A DNA stretch of 64,000 nucleotides from Xanthomonas nasturtii (GTDB lineage: Bacteria; Pseudomonadota; Gammaproteobacteria; Xanthomonadales; Xanthomonadaceae), in NCBI RefSeq assembly GCF_001660815.1, contig NZ_LYMI01000067.1:1-64000 (forward strand), in the 5' to 3' direction. Positions 24,183-34,808 of this stretch are shown one piece after another. The translations under genes and the position numbers were made by a program. Under the pieces are notes generated by a model. It did no database searches and was not told where the DNA came from. It was given only the letters and a program-made list of their open reading frames with translations. Within the stretch, counting starts at the first letter, position 1. Each line of letters starts with the position of its first letter.

Positions 24183-24210
24183 CTTGAACACCTGCGCACC
24201 ACCCCCACAT
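24183..24210 (+). promoter_or_regulatory. Sigma32-like promoter before dnaK
   Basis: CTTGAA (24183-24188), a 14-base spacer and CCCCACAT (24203-24210) give a good match to the heat-shock consensus, about 55 bases ahead of the dnaK ATG. It would allow dnaK to be induced separately from hrcA-grpE. Confidence 0.55.
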
Positions 24211-24265
24211 CTCAGCCAGACCCGGCGTCGCCGGACACAGCTACAGAATCATCAGGAGCGTATCC

Positions 24266-26191
<1,926 letters not shown>

Positions 26192-26198
26192 GCCGTGA

Positions 26199-26349
26199 TT
26201 TGGGAGTCGGGAGTGGTGATTCGCACGCCGCCGTGCGGGTGAGTCCCCACCCCGAGATCCTCTACGCGTCGCGTCGCCGAGGCGGACCAGCGCACGCTGT
26301 CCGCTTTCGCGTTTCAACGAATCTCAAATCACGAATCTCGAATCCCCGC
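26199..26349. repeat. Inverted-repeat-bracketed intergenic unit between dnaK and dnaJ
   Basis: gatttgggagtcgggagtgg-tgattcg (left) and cgaatctcaaatcacgaatc-tcgaatcccc (right) bracket about 90 bases. The right bracket ends two to three bases before the dnaJ ATG, so it replaces the place where a ribosome site would lie; none is visible. Confidence 0.6.
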
Positions 26350-26351
26350 TT

Positions 26352-27482
26352 ATGAGCAAACGCGATTACTACGAAGTGCTGGGCGTGGCCCGTGGCGCCA
26401 GCGACGAGGAGCTGAAGAAGGCATATCGGCGCTGTGCGATGAAGCACCACCCGGACCGCAATCCGGGCGACGCTGCTGCCGAGGCGGTGTTCAAGGAGTG
26501 CAAGCAAGCCTATGAAGTGTTGTCGGACGGCAACAAGCGACGCGCCTACGATGCGCATGGCCATGCTGCGTTCGAGCACGGCATGGGCGGTGGCGGTGGT
26601 GGGCCGGGTGGCCCGGACATGGGAGATATCTTTGGCGATATCTTCGGCAATATTTTCGGCGGTGGCGCCGCCGGTCCGCGCGCTGCGCGACGTGGCGCAG
26701 ACGTCGGTTACGTACTGGAACTGGATCTGGAAGAAGCCGTCGCCGGCATCGAGCGACGCATCGAGATTCCGACCCTGATCGAATGCGAACCCTGCCATGG
26801 CAGCGGATCGGAAGACGGCAAGGTCGAAACCTGCGGCACCTGCCATGGGCGCGGCCAGGTCCGCATCCAGCGCGGCATCTTCGCCATGCAGCAGAGCTGC
26901 CCGCGTTGCGACGGCCGCGGCACGCTGATTCAGAACCCGTGCAATACCTGCCATGGCGCCGGTCGCGTGGAAGAAGACAAGGTGCTGTCGATCAAGGTGC
27001 CGGCCGGCGTGGATAGCGGCGACCGGATTCGTCTTGCAGGCGAGGGCGAGGCCGGCCCGGCCGGCACGCCGCCAGGCGATCTGTACGTGGAAGTGCGCGT
27101 GCGCGAGCATACGATCTTCCAGCGCGACGGCGACGATCTGCATTGCGAAGTGCCGATCCGTATTTCGCAGGCGGCGCTCGGCGACACCGTGCGTGTGGCG
27201 ACGCTGGGTGGGGAGGCGGAAATCCGCATTCCGGCCGAAACCCAGACCGGCAAGCTGTTCCGTCTGCGCGGCAAGGGCGTGCGCTCGGTGCGCAGCCGCA
27301 GCGAAGGCGATCTGTACTGCCGTGTGGTGGTGGAAACGCCGGTGAACCTGACCGCCGATCAACGCGAGTTGCTGCAGCAATTCGAGTCAACCTTCACCGG
27401 TGAGGATGCGCGCAAGCATTCGCCCAAGTCGGCCACCTTCATCGATGGCGTCAAGGGTTTCTGGGACCGCATGACCTCGTAA
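26352..27482 (+). CDS. dnaJ: Chaperone DnaJ (Hsp40)
   Basis: 376 aa, co-chaperone that stimulates DnaK ATPase. J domain with [10 protein letters not shown] (HPD at about 34-36), a Gly/Phe-rich linker ([20 protein letters not shown]), and four zinc-finger repeats: [24 protein letters not shown] and CNTCHGAG. The C-terminal peptide-binding domain is intact. No Shine-Dalgarno is visible: the repeat unit described above runs up to the start. Confidence 0.97.
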   Translation: MSKRDYYEVLGVARGASDEELKKAYRRCAMKHHPDRNPGDAAAEAVFKECKQAYEVLSDGNKRRAYDAHGHAAFEHGMGGGGGGPGGPDMGDIFGDIFGNIFGGGAAGPRAARRGADVGYVLELDLEEAVAGIERRIEIPTLIECEPCHGSGSEDGKVETCGTCHGRGQVRIQRGIFAMQQSCPRCDGRGTLIQNPCNTCHGAGRVEEDKVLSIKVPAGVDSGDRIRLAGEGEAGPAGTPPGDLYVEVRVREHTIFQRDGDDLHCEVPIRISQAALGDTVRVATLGGEAEIRIPAETQTGKLFRLRGKGVRSVRSRSEGDLYCRVVVETPVNLTADQRELLQQFESTFTGEDARKHSPKSATFIDGVKGFWDRMTS

Positions 27483-27877
27483 GCGGCGTCTGCTTGTGCT
27501 GGAAAAGCGATCGACCTGAGCGCACTTACTCGCGGAAGCAGTCCCGCGAGAGGTGCCAGCAGAACAAAACCCTTCTCCGCTCGGGAGAAGGTGCCCGAAG
27601 GGCGGATGCGGGGAGGGTACGGCGCACCTATCGCCAACCAACGCCCGCCTGCAAGCGGCACCGTTGCAGTCTCCAGAAAACGCAGGTTACGCGGACAGCG
27701 CACAGCGCTGGATCCTCCAGCGCAGACTTGTGAAGCCGATCCACCTGAATGTCAGCATCGTTCGAAAGATCGCATCCAGCGCAGCGCGCAATACTCAACC
27801 TCGCCTCACTGCAGACACGCCACGCGCTAACGCTTTGCGGCGGATAATGACGTCCTGTTCTCACGACGGCACCTTCC
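27483..27877. other. 395-bp gap after dnaJ with a Xanthomonas-type repeat
   Basis: Bases 27570-27627 hold ccttctccgctcgggagaag followed by gtgcccgaagggcggatg and gagggtacgg. This is a hairpin-forming intergenic repeat related to the copy at 40692-40740. The remainder has no recognisable gene; a weak promoter for pdxY may lie near 27840. Confidence 0.55.
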
Positions 27878-28786
27878 ATGAGCGATGCAACCGATAGCCA
27901 CCTCGTCCACGGTCGCCGCCAGCGCCCGGATGGTCCTTCGCCAATCGATGTGATCTCGGTGCAATCGCAGTTGGTCTATGGCCATGCCGGCAATAGCGCG
28001 GCGATGCCGCCGCTGCGCGCGCTGGGGCTGCGTGTGGCGGAAGTCCCGACCACCCTGCTGAGCAATGCGCCGTTTTACGCGACCCTGCGCGGGCGCATCC
28101 TGCCGGCCGACTGGCTGGCCGATCTGTTGCTGGGCGCGAGCGAGCGCGGCCTGCCGCAGCGTGCGCGCATGCTGGTGTCTGGTTATTTCGGCAGCCTGGC
28201 CAACGGCGAAGCCTTCGCCGATTGGCTGGAGCAGACCTTGCCGCAGACGCCGCAGCTGCGCTACTGCCTGGACCCGGTGATTGGCGACACGCACACCGGC
28301 CCCTATGTGGAACCCGGGCTGGAGCGCGTCTTCGCCGAGCGATTGCTGCCGCATGCCTGGTTGGTCACACCCAACGCGTTCGAACTGGGCCGTTTGACAG
28401 GCATGCCGAGCCTGCAGCAGGACGACGCCATCGTCGCCGCACGCGCGTTGCTGGCGCGTGGGCCGCAGTGGGTGCTTGCGCATAGCGTGGCCGGCGCGGC
28501 CGGCGAGCTGGTCACCCTGGCGGTCAGCAACGAGGCGGTGTATCGCTGGGCGACACCGCATCTGCCGGTGGACGTGGCCGGTACCGGCGATGTGTTGATG
28601 GCCTTGCTGATCGGCTTTGTGCTGCGCGATGTGCCGTTCGATCAGGCGGTGGGGCACGCGCTCAGCGGCGTGCATAGCGCCTTGGAAGCGACCCTGGCGG
28701 CAGGTTTCGAAGAGTTCGACGTGCTGGCCGCGGCGCCTGCCGCGCTTGTCGCTGCACCGCGTTTTGCCGTCGAGCGATTGGCATGA
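27878..28786 (+). CDS. pdxY: Pyridoxal kinase (PdxY/PdxK family)
   Basis: 302 aa, ribokinase-like fold; phosphorylates pyridoxal in B6 salvage. The motif ISVQSQLVYGHAGNSAA near residue 30 is the PdxY substrate signature. DPVIGDTHTGPYV supplies the metal/ATP region and AGTGDVLMALLIG the anion-hole and catalytic Asp. An N-terminal extension of about 20 residues (HLVHGRRQRPDGPSP) is longer than in E. coli. The stop overlaps the next start (ATGA), coupling it to tyrA; the enzymes are not in one pathway. Confidence 0.9.
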   Translation: MSDATDSHLVHGRRQRPDGPSPIDVISVQSQLVYGHAGNSAAMPPLRALGLRVAEVPTTLLSNAPFYATLRGRILPADWLADLLLGASERGLPQRARMLVSGYFGSLANGEAFADWLEQTLPQTPQLRYCLDPVIGDTHTGPYVEPGLERVFAERLLPHAWLVTPNAFELGRLTGMPSLQQDDAIVAARALLARGPQWVLAHSVAGAAGELVTLAVSNEAVYRWATPHLPVDVAGTGDVLMALLIGFVLRDVPFDQAVGHALSGVHSALEATLAAGFEEFDVLAAAPAALVAAPRFAVERLA

Positions 28787-29910
28787 TTGCGCAGCCGGTG
28801 GTCGGCATCGTCGGCATCGCCGGCGCATACGGGCGCTGGTTGGCGCAGTTCCTGCGCTCACGCATGCAGCTGGAGGTGATCGGTTTCGATCCGGCCGATA
28901 ATGGCAGCATGGACGAAGTCACGCTGGCGCAGCGTGCGGACGTGTTGGTGTTTTCTGCGCCGATTCGCCAGACCGCCGCGTTGATCGAGCGGTATGTGCA
29001 GCTGGCCGGCGCGCGCGCTGCGTCGCAGCTGTGGCTGGATGTCACCTCGATCAAGCAGGCGCCGGTCGCCGCGATGCTGGCGTCGCAGGCGGAAGTGGTC
29101 GGCCTGCATCCGATGACCGCACCGCCCAAATCGCCAACCTTGAAAGGGCGTGTCATGGTGGTCTGCGAAGCGCGGTTGCAGCACTGGTCGGCATGGGTGC
29201 AGAGCCTGTGCAGCGCGCTGCAAGCCGAGTGCGTGTACGCCACGCCCGAGCACCACGACCGGGTGATGGCGCTGGTGCAGGCCATGGTGCATGCCACGCA
29301 TCTGGCGCAGGCCGGCACCTTGCGCGATTACGCGCCGCTACTGGGGCAGTTGCAGGCATTGATGCCGTATCGCTCGGCCTCGTTCGAGCTGGATACGGCG
29401 GTCATTGCGCGCATTCTCTCGCTCAACCCGTCGATCTACGAAGACATCCAGTTCGGTAACCCGTATGTCGGCGAAATGCTCGACCGGCTGTTGCTGCAAT
29501 TGCAGCAGCTGCGCGCATTGGTGGCGCAAGGCGACGATGCGGCGCGTGCGCAATTCCGCAGCCAATTTCTGCATGACAACGCGCAGGCCTTGCAGCATGA
29601 CGCGCTTGCAGCAGGCAATTACACCTATGAGCGCGTCGGCTATCTGCTGGCCGATCTCACCGAGCCGCTGACCCTCAGTGTGTATCTACCGGAAGACCAA
29701 CCCGGTTCGCTGCGTGCGTTGCTGCATGTGTTCGAGCGGCACGGCGTGAACCTGTCGTCGATCCACTCATCGCGCACACCCGTAGGCGAGCTGCATTTCC
29801 GTATCGGTTTCGAACCGGGCAGCGATCGCGCTGCGCTGGCCCAGGCCGCTGGCGAGATCGATCGCAGTGGTATCGGGCGGGTGCTGGAGCGTTGCGACCG
29901 CGTTGATTAG
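28783..29910 (+). CDS. tyrA: Prephenate dehydrogenase with C-terminal ACT domain
   Basis: 375 aa. The dinucleotide-binding turn GIVGIAGAYGRWLAQFL opens the protein; DVTSIKQAP and GLHPMTAPPKSP match the TyrA active-site strands. The helical dimerisation half contains HATHLAQAGTLRDY. The last 90 residues are an ACT domain (LSVYLPEDQPGSLRALLHVF ... VNLSSIHSSRTP), which in relatives binds tyrosine or phenylalanine for feedback control. It makes 4-hydroxyphenylpyruvate in tyrosine synthesis. The second Gly of the Rossmann motif is Ala, so the cofactor contact is slightly unusual. Confidence 0.85.
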   Translation: MIAQPVVGIVGIAGAYGRWLAQFLRSRMQLEVIGFDPADNGSMDEVTLAQRADVLVFSAPIRQTAALIERYVQLAGARAASQLWLDVTSIKQAPVAAMLASQAEVVGLHPMTAPPKSPTLKGRVMVVCEARLQHWSAWVQSLCSALQAECVYATPEHHDRVMALVQAMVHATHLAQAGTLRDYAPLLGQLQALMPYRSASFELDTAVIARILSLNPSIYEDIQFGNPYVGEMLDRLLLQLQQLRALVAQGDDAARAQFRSQFLHDNAQALQHDALAAGNYTYERVGYLLADLTEPLTLSVYLPEDQPGSLRALLHVFERHGVNLSSIHSSRTPVGELHFRIGFEPGSDRAALAQAAGEIDRSGIGRVLERCDRVD

Positions 29911-30170
29911 CGATGCGAGTGCGTGCTTTGACGTGGCGCGTTCGGCATCGGCGGCATACGCGCACCTGGTGACCTGGTGCTACACGCGTCTGCGAGCAGA
30001 CGTCCCCTGCATCACGTAGTCCGCACCTGATGTGGGCAGTTCCCACCTGAGTTGGCCATTTCATCCACACAGGGTGTGGATGAAACTTGCACAAGCATGT
30101 GGATAAATGCGCACAGCCCCTGCGTCGCAAGGCCTGTGCGGTGTGTGGTCAAAAATTGACCAACGTCGTC
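29911..30170. other. Intergenic with hairpin and a DnaA-box-like site
   Basis: Between tyrA and the small minus-strand gene. Besides the hairpin (30058-30085) and the single consensus DnaA box (30098-30106), no gene is seen. One box without an AT-rich unwinding region does not support an origin. Confidence 0.4.
30058..30085 (+). terminator. 12-bp perfect hairpin after tyrA
   Basis: TTTCATCCACAC-agg-GTGTGGATGAAA is a perfect stem with a 3-base loop. A consensus DnaA box (TGTGGATAA, 30098-30106) follows at once and the stem arms themselves contain near-boxes. The hairpin may terminate tyrA, but it lacks a T-tract. Confidence 0.5.
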
Positions 30171-30365
30171 TCAGAGGGTGGAAAGGCGGAGTTCGCCGCC
30201 GTCGGTCACGAAACGCTGCCCCTGCCGCTGCAGATGGCGGCCGTCGGGAAGTTCGTAACGGGGCGCCGACTGCGCGGTCGTACGTGGCTGCTGCTCATCG
30301 CGGAATTCGATGATGACGTAAGGTTCGCCATCTGCGCCGATTGCGGGAAATTGCCGGAAAGACAT
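30171..30365 (-). CDS. Small hypothetical protein, 64 aa
   Basis: The frame from MSFRQFPAIGADGEPYVIIE has GGAGG 6 bases before its ATG, a strong ribosome site, and a Xanthomonas-like codon pattern. Two- or three-stranded beta content is suggested (PYVIIEFRDE ... APRYELPDGRHLQRQGQRF). No named family is recognised. It is not obviously linked to the neighbouring efflux genes, whose operon ends 190 bases away. Confidence 0.7.
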   Translation of the reverse strand: MSFRQFPAIGADGEPYVIIEFRDEQQPRTTAQSAPRYELPDGRHLQRQGQRFVTDGGELRLSTL

Positions 30366-30554
30366 GCGCACCTCCGAAAGATCCTGGGTTGCAGTGCAGA
30401 TCGCGATGGATCGCACGACCGGCGCCGGGCCGGTAGGGCGAGCATGCGCACGCAGATGTTACCCAGGCGTCGTTGTGCAGTGATGCAAGCCCTGAGCTCG
30501 TCAGGCGGGTAGCGGCGATGGCTCATTGCCCGGCAAGGACCGATGCTCCAACCC

Positions 30555-31958
30555 TCAACGGCTCAGCTGCAACGCATCCCGGTCGGCGGTCGCGGCGGCC
30601 AATTCGGCACGCGCCGATGCAATGCGCGCCTGCGCATCGATCAGGCGCACGCGCGCATCGTTGGCGGTTTCCTCGCGCTGGTTGACCAGGAAAAAGTCAC
30701 CCGATCCCAGTTCGAAGCGTCGGCGTTCGGCGGCGGCCAGGCGATCCGCCAGGCCGCGTTCCTCATCGGCGATCTTCGCCAGGCGTTCGGCGCCGTTGAG
30801 CGAGATCACGATCGATTCGACCTCGACTGAAATCTGGTCGCGCAGAAAACGGCTGCGCTGGTCCAGCGCTTCGATCTCGGCACGCGCTTCGGCCACACGG
30901 CCCTTGGCGGCGCGATTTTCCAGCGGCACACTGAAGCGGAAGCCGATGATGGCATCGGTCGGCGAGCGGTTGGGGCCGCCCACGCCGGGCACGCCCAGGT
31001 CCTTGCTGACTTCCACGCTGACATCCAGGCGCGGCTTCAGATCGTTCTGCGCCAGCATCAAGCGCGCGGTGGCCTGGTCGATGCGGGTGAGCACGGCGCG
31101 GTAATCCGGGCGCTCCACCGGCGCGGTGATCTTGCTTGCGCCGGCTAGCCCTTCCAACGCCGAGGTGTCGGCCGGCAGGCGCTCGGCGGACACGATCAGC
31201 GGCATGCCGGCGCCATCGCGCAGGTACAGCGACAAGGCGTTGGCGGCGTTGGCGAAATCCTGTTCCGAGCGCACCACCAGGGCGCGCCGACGGACCAGGT
31301 TCTGGTCATTTTCGGTCAGCAGAATGGTGGGGCGTGCACCCAGCGTCACCTGCCGCGAAATCGCGTTGCGGCGTTGCTCGGCCAGTTGCAGCAGGTCGTT
31401 GTAGGCACGCAACTTCAGCCCGGCCGCGACCCAGTTCTGGTACGCATCCACCGCGCGGCGCTGCACGCCGATGGCGACCATCTCGGCCTCGTACTGGGCC
31501 ACGTTGATATCGGCGCTGGCAAGGCTGCGCTTGGTACGGCGTTCGTCGATCACGCGGTCGCGCAACAGCGCATACAGCGCGCCCACCTTCACTTCGCCGC
31601 CGCGGTCGGTGTAGGACTTGTCTTCGTACACCGGAAACGCACCGCGCGAGGAGCGATAGCCGCCGTAGTAGTAGCCGCCGTTTTCTTCGAACGGCCGCTT
31701 GGCACCGGTTTCGATCGTGCTGCCGTCGTAATAGCCGGCCTCGCGCGAGCGGCCTTCGATGTCGAAGACGGTGTCGAAGGCACCATCGGCCGAGACGCTC
31801 TTGCCTTCGGCCTGGCGCACCTTTGCCAGCGACTCGACGATCTGTGGCGCCGAACGTGCCGACGACTGCAGGACCTCATCCAGCGTCAGTGCCGCGGCCT
31901 GGGCAGCTGCCGCACCGGGGCAGAGTGCGATCAGCAGGACAACGAGACGGCCAATCAT
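30555..31958 (-). CDS. TolC-family outer-membrane efflux protein
   Basis: 467 aa with a signal peptide (MIGRLVVLLIALCPGAAAAQA). Long coiled-coil helices with Ala/Arg/Leu heptads and the duplicated TolC arrangement (TLDEVLQSSARSAPQIVESL ... SVPLENRAAKGRVAEARAEI) show an OEP channel. A Tyr/Gly-rich insertion (ENGGYYYGGYRSSRG, about 92-106) is unusual. The start overlaps the HlyD stop by 4 bases; it is the last gene of the ABC/HlyD/TolC set. Confidence 0.85.
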   Translation of the reverse strand: MIGRLVVLLIALCPGAAAAQAAALTLDEVLQSSARSAPQIVESLAKVRQAEGKSVSADGAFDTVFDIEGRSREAGYYDGSTIETGAKRPFEENGGYYYGGYRSSRGAFPVYEDKSYTDRGGEVKVGALYALLRDRVIDERRTKRSLASADINVAQYEAEMVAIGVQRRAVDAYQNWVAAGLKLRAYNDLLQLAEQRRNAISRQVTLGARPTILLTENDQNLVRRRALVVRSEQDFANAANALSLYLRDGAGMPLIVSAERLPADTSALEGLAGASKITAPVERPDYRAVLTRIDQATARLMLAQNDLKPRLDVSVEVSKDLGVPGVGGPNRSPTDAIIGFRFSVPLENRAAKGRVAEARAEIEALDQRSRFLRDQISVEVESIVISLNGAERLAKIADEERGLADRLAAAERRRFELGSGDFFLVNQREETANDARVRLIDAQARIASARAELAAATADRDALQLSR

Positions 31959-33040
31959 TTCTTGCCCGTCTCGTCGTCTTCGGACTTGGACGCGGCAGGC
32001 TTGGCCTTGCCGTCTTCCTGCGTGGCAGCGGCCGGGCGGCGGCCGAATTCCAGCGGGAAGTTATTGAGCTGGCGCCACAATTCGTAGCCCACCTTCACCG
32101 TTTCGCCCTGCACCCAGCCGCGCACTTTGCCGCCCTGGCGGGCGAACTCTAGCGCCGGCCAGGCCGGTTTGCCTGGCGCCGGTTCGACCAGGATGCGGAA
32201 CAGGCCATCGGGCGCAGCATTAGGGTCGATGGCGCGCACGCGGCCGTCGAACATACCGTGCGCCACCGAGGGCCAGCCGCTGAACTGGATCGCCGGCCAG
32301 CCTTCGAACTCCAGCCGCACCGGGCGGCCGGCACGGATCAGCGGCACATCGCGGCCGTCGATGTATAGCTCCACTGCGCGTTCCACCCGCTCCGGCGCGA
32401 TCACCGCCAGCACCGTGCCTGGCGAGACCATGGCGCTGCCGCTGGCGGCGTTGAGTTGCTGCACGCGGCCGTCGCGCGGTGCGCGCACCAGCTGTGCGGA
32501 CTGGCGGTTCAACTGGATGTCGATACGGGTCAGCTTGGCGCGCGATTCGGCCAGCTTGGCATCGGCTTCGGCGACCTTGATCTGGGTGAGTTCAAAGTCG
32601 CGGCGGCCGGCCAGGCCTTCGGCAAGCAGCTGCCTGCTGCGCGCCACATCGATGCTGGCAACTGCGCGTGACTGCTGGATGGCGGTAATCTCCGCCGCCA
32701 CCTGCGCGCGCTCGCTGGCCAGGCGGGCGAGCAGATCCGGGTCCAGATCGCCAACGCGGGCGATTGGGTCGCCCTTGGACACAAGCTGGCCATCGTGCAC
32801 GTACCAGCGCTCGACCCGGCCGGGCACGAAGGCGGTGACTTGTTGCTGGCGATCGCCGGGATCGAGTGAGACCACCTGGCCCTTGCCACTGGCAGTCTGC
32901 ACCCAGGGGGCGAACGCCAGGATGGACGCAGCGATGGCGACGCCGATCAGCAGCATCCACGCCAGCACGTTGGCGATGCTGGGCGGCCGCATGGACGCCA
33001 GGGTAGGGAAGTGCGCGATCCGGTCAGGGGCGTGCTGCAT
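31955..33040 (-). CDS. HlyD-family periplasmic adaptor
   Basis: 361 aa membrane-fusion protein: one N-terminal membrane helix (ANVLAWMLLIGVAIAASILAF), a lipoyl half-motif (AFVPGRVERWYVHDGQLVSKGD), a coiled-coil hairpin, and a second lipoyl half (QLVRAPRDGRVQQLNA). It joins the inner-membrane component to TolC. The 17-base overlap with the upstream ABC gene and 4-base overlap with tolC show one operon. The C-terminal tail is Lys/Glu-rich. Confidence 0.85.
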   Translation of the reverse strand: MQHAPDRIAHFPTLASMRPPSIANVLAWMLLIGVAIAASILAFAPWVQTASGKGQVVSLDPGDRQQQVTAFVPGRVERWYVHDGQLVSKGDPIARVGDLDPDLLARLASERAQVAAEITAIQQSRAVASIDVARSRQLLAEGLAGRRDFELTQIKVAEADAKLAESRAKLTRIDIQLNRQSAQLVRAPRDGRVQQLNAASGSAMVSPGTVLAVIAPERVERAVELYIDGRDVPLIRAGRPVRLEFEGWPAIQFSGWPSVAHGMFDGRVRAIDPNAAPDGLFRILVEPAPGKPAWPALEFARQGGKVRGWVQGETVKVGYELWRQLNNFPLEFGRRPAAATQEDGKAKPAASKSEDDETGKK

Positions 33041-34712
33041 TGTCTGCCTCCTGGGTGGATGCGATCAGTTCGGCGCGGGTGGCGTAACGTTGCTGGCGCT
33101 CGGGCTCCAACCGGAACCAGCCATCCAGGGTGATGTCCTCCGGCCGGCCGGTGCACAGCAGGACCGTGGTTCCGGCCTCCTTCAAGTGGCGCAGCACCCG
33201 GGTCAGGCGCTCGGCGGGCAACAGGTCGTACAGCTGCGACAACATCAGCACGCGCGGGCGCACCAGCAGCGCGTTGGCCAGCTTCAGCGCCATCACCTCG
33301 CCGATCCACAGCGGGAAGCCGGAAGCAGCAAGCCGGGTGTCCAGGCCCTGCGGCAGCGCGGCGATGCGCGCGCGCAGCCCCACCGTGTCGATGGCTTCGA
33401 GCATCGCTTCGGACGTCACATCGGCCGAGGCCATCGCCAGGTATTCGCGAATGGTCACCTCCACGATGGTCGGGCGATCGAGCACAGTCACTTCCGAACG
33501 CAGCAGGTACATGTCGAAGGTGGCCATGTCGGCGCCGCCCACCATCACCAGCCCGCGCTCGGGCACCACGTGCCGCTTGAGCACCATCGCCAGCAAGCGC
33601 TCGGCGCCGCCGTCGGCCAGCGTTACCAGCTGCTCGCCGGCGGCCAGCGCGAAATCGAACCGCGCCCCTTCGATCACCACGCCATCCAGCCGCACCGCGC
33701 TGTTGCCGGGCGTCTTTCCCGGCGCCACCACGGCGCGCTCCTGCGGGATCGCGAACAGCAGCGACAGTTCTTCCGAACTTGCCACCAGATCGTAGAACGC
33801 GTCCATGTAGCCGCCCAGTTGCGAAATGCCGTAGAACACCGCACTCAGGATCAGCTCGGCCGCCACCAGCTGGCCGATCGACAATTCGCCGCGCAGGATC
33901 AGGCTGCCGCCCAGCGCCAGCAGCGCCGCGCTGGCCACCGCATAGGTCAGCAGGAACGCCACGGTCTGGGTGAAGGTGTAGCGGAAATGACGCCGATGCT
34001 GTGCAACGTAGGCGGCGGTCACCGCCTCGGAGCGGTCCATCGCGAAATTGAGGTGGCGGCTGGATTTGTAGAAGCCGTTGGAGCCGCCGACGCTTTCCAG
34101 CCAGTGTGCGGCATTGTGCTTGGCGTGGCTCAGCTCGACCGCGCTGCGGATCGAGCCGCGCGACCAGATCATCCAGATTGAAAAGATGATGAGCAGCAGC
34201 AACGCGTTGAAGCCCAGGAAAAACGGGTGGTAGAAGCTGGTGACGATCAGGCCCACCGCCGATTGCAGCACGATGGTGAAAGCGCCAACCGCCAGGCTGG
34301 GCACGGCTTTCTGCACCACCACCAGATCGAAGTAGCGGTTGAACACGTCGCCACGGTTCTGGTCGGCGAAGAACGGGTTCTGTGCGTGCACCGCACGCAC
34401 GGTAATCTCGGCCACCACCCGCGCGAACAGGCGACGCTCGAACAACGCCATCATCCACACTCGCATGGCGCTCAGGCAGGTCATCAGCAGCAGCAACCCC
34501 AGCAACAGGCCCGACAGCGTCCACAGCGGGGCGGGCAGGGCGGTGTTGGTGACGCTGTTGATCAGCAACTGCACCGAGATGGGCGTGGCCAGCGACAGCA
34601 AGCTGATCGCAACGCCGTACACCATGGCAAGACGCACATACGGCATGTCTGGCCCGACGATTTCCGCCAGCCAGCTTGCCGCTTCCCGCCATCCGATCCG
34701 CTTGGCCGCCAT
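33024..34712 (-). CDS. ABC exporter-like membrane protein with degenerate nucleotide-binding domain
   Basis: 562 aa. Residues about 20-320 form an ABC type-1 membrane domain (five to six helices, first VRLAMVYGVAISLLSLATPIS). Residues 345-550 align as a nucleotide-binding domain in shape, but every catalytic motif is gone: Walker A is replaced by LADGGAERLLAMV, the signature LSGGQ by LWIGE, Walker B by RVLMLSQLYD and the H-loop by LLCTGRPED. It cannot hydrolyse ATP in the normal way. The gene is full length and overlaps hlyD, so it is probably expressed; it may need a partner ATPase or act as a scaffold. Confidence 0.8.
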   Translation of the reverse strand: MAAKRIGWREAASWLAEIVGPDMPYVRLAMVYGVAISLLSLATPISVQLLINSVTNTALPAPLWTLSGLLLGLLLLMTCLSAMRVWMMALFERRLFARVVAEITVRAVHAQNPFFADQNRGDVFNRYFDLVVVQKAVPSLAVGAFTIVLQSAVGLIVTSFYHPFFLGFNALLLLIIFSIWMIWSRGSIRSAVELSHAKHNAAHWLESVGGSNGFYKSSRHLNFAMDRSEAVTAAYVAQHRRHFRYTFTQTVAFLLTYAVASAALLALGGSLILRGELSIGQLVAAELILSAVFYGISQLGGYMDAFYDLVASSEELSLLFAIPQERAVVAPGKTPGNSAVRLDGVVIEGARFDFALAAGEQLVTLADGGAERLLAMVLKRHVVPERGLVMVGGADMATFDMYLLRSEVTVLDRPTIVEVTIREYLAMASADVTSEAMLEAIDTVGLRARIAALPQGLDTRLAASGFPLWIGEVMALKLANALLVRPRVLMLSQLYDLLPAERLTRVLRHLKEAGTTVLLCTGRPEDITLDGWFRLEPERQQRYATRAELIASTQEADNAARP

Positions 34713-34785
34713 TCGATATCCGTTGATGAGTTCAGTAAAGCATTGACGAGTTGCCGGCCTTGAACAAGGCTGCGGCGCTTATTCA

Positions 34786-34808
34786 CCGCATAGGATTTTC
34801 CTATGCGG
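34786..34808 (-). terminator. Hairpin at the end of the LysR gene
   Basis: CCGCATAGG-atttt-CCTATGCGG, 9 bp, overlapping the LysR stop codon. It may attenuate read-through from lysR into the ABC/HlyD/TolC operon; no T-tract follows. Confidence 0.4.

Noticed and set aside
22454-24265. CIRCE operator in the hrcA-dnaK cluster
   Set aside because: No TTAGCACTC-N9-GAGTGCTAA repeat visible; regulation here seems to be through sigma32-like promoters.
30098-30106. Chromosomal or plasmid replication origin
   Set aside because: A single consensus DnaA box with no AT-rich region, dnaA or rep gene.
32127-34181. A 684-codon plus-strand frame across hlyD and the ABC gene
   Set aside because: Antisense shadow; no ribosome site and low-complexity translation.
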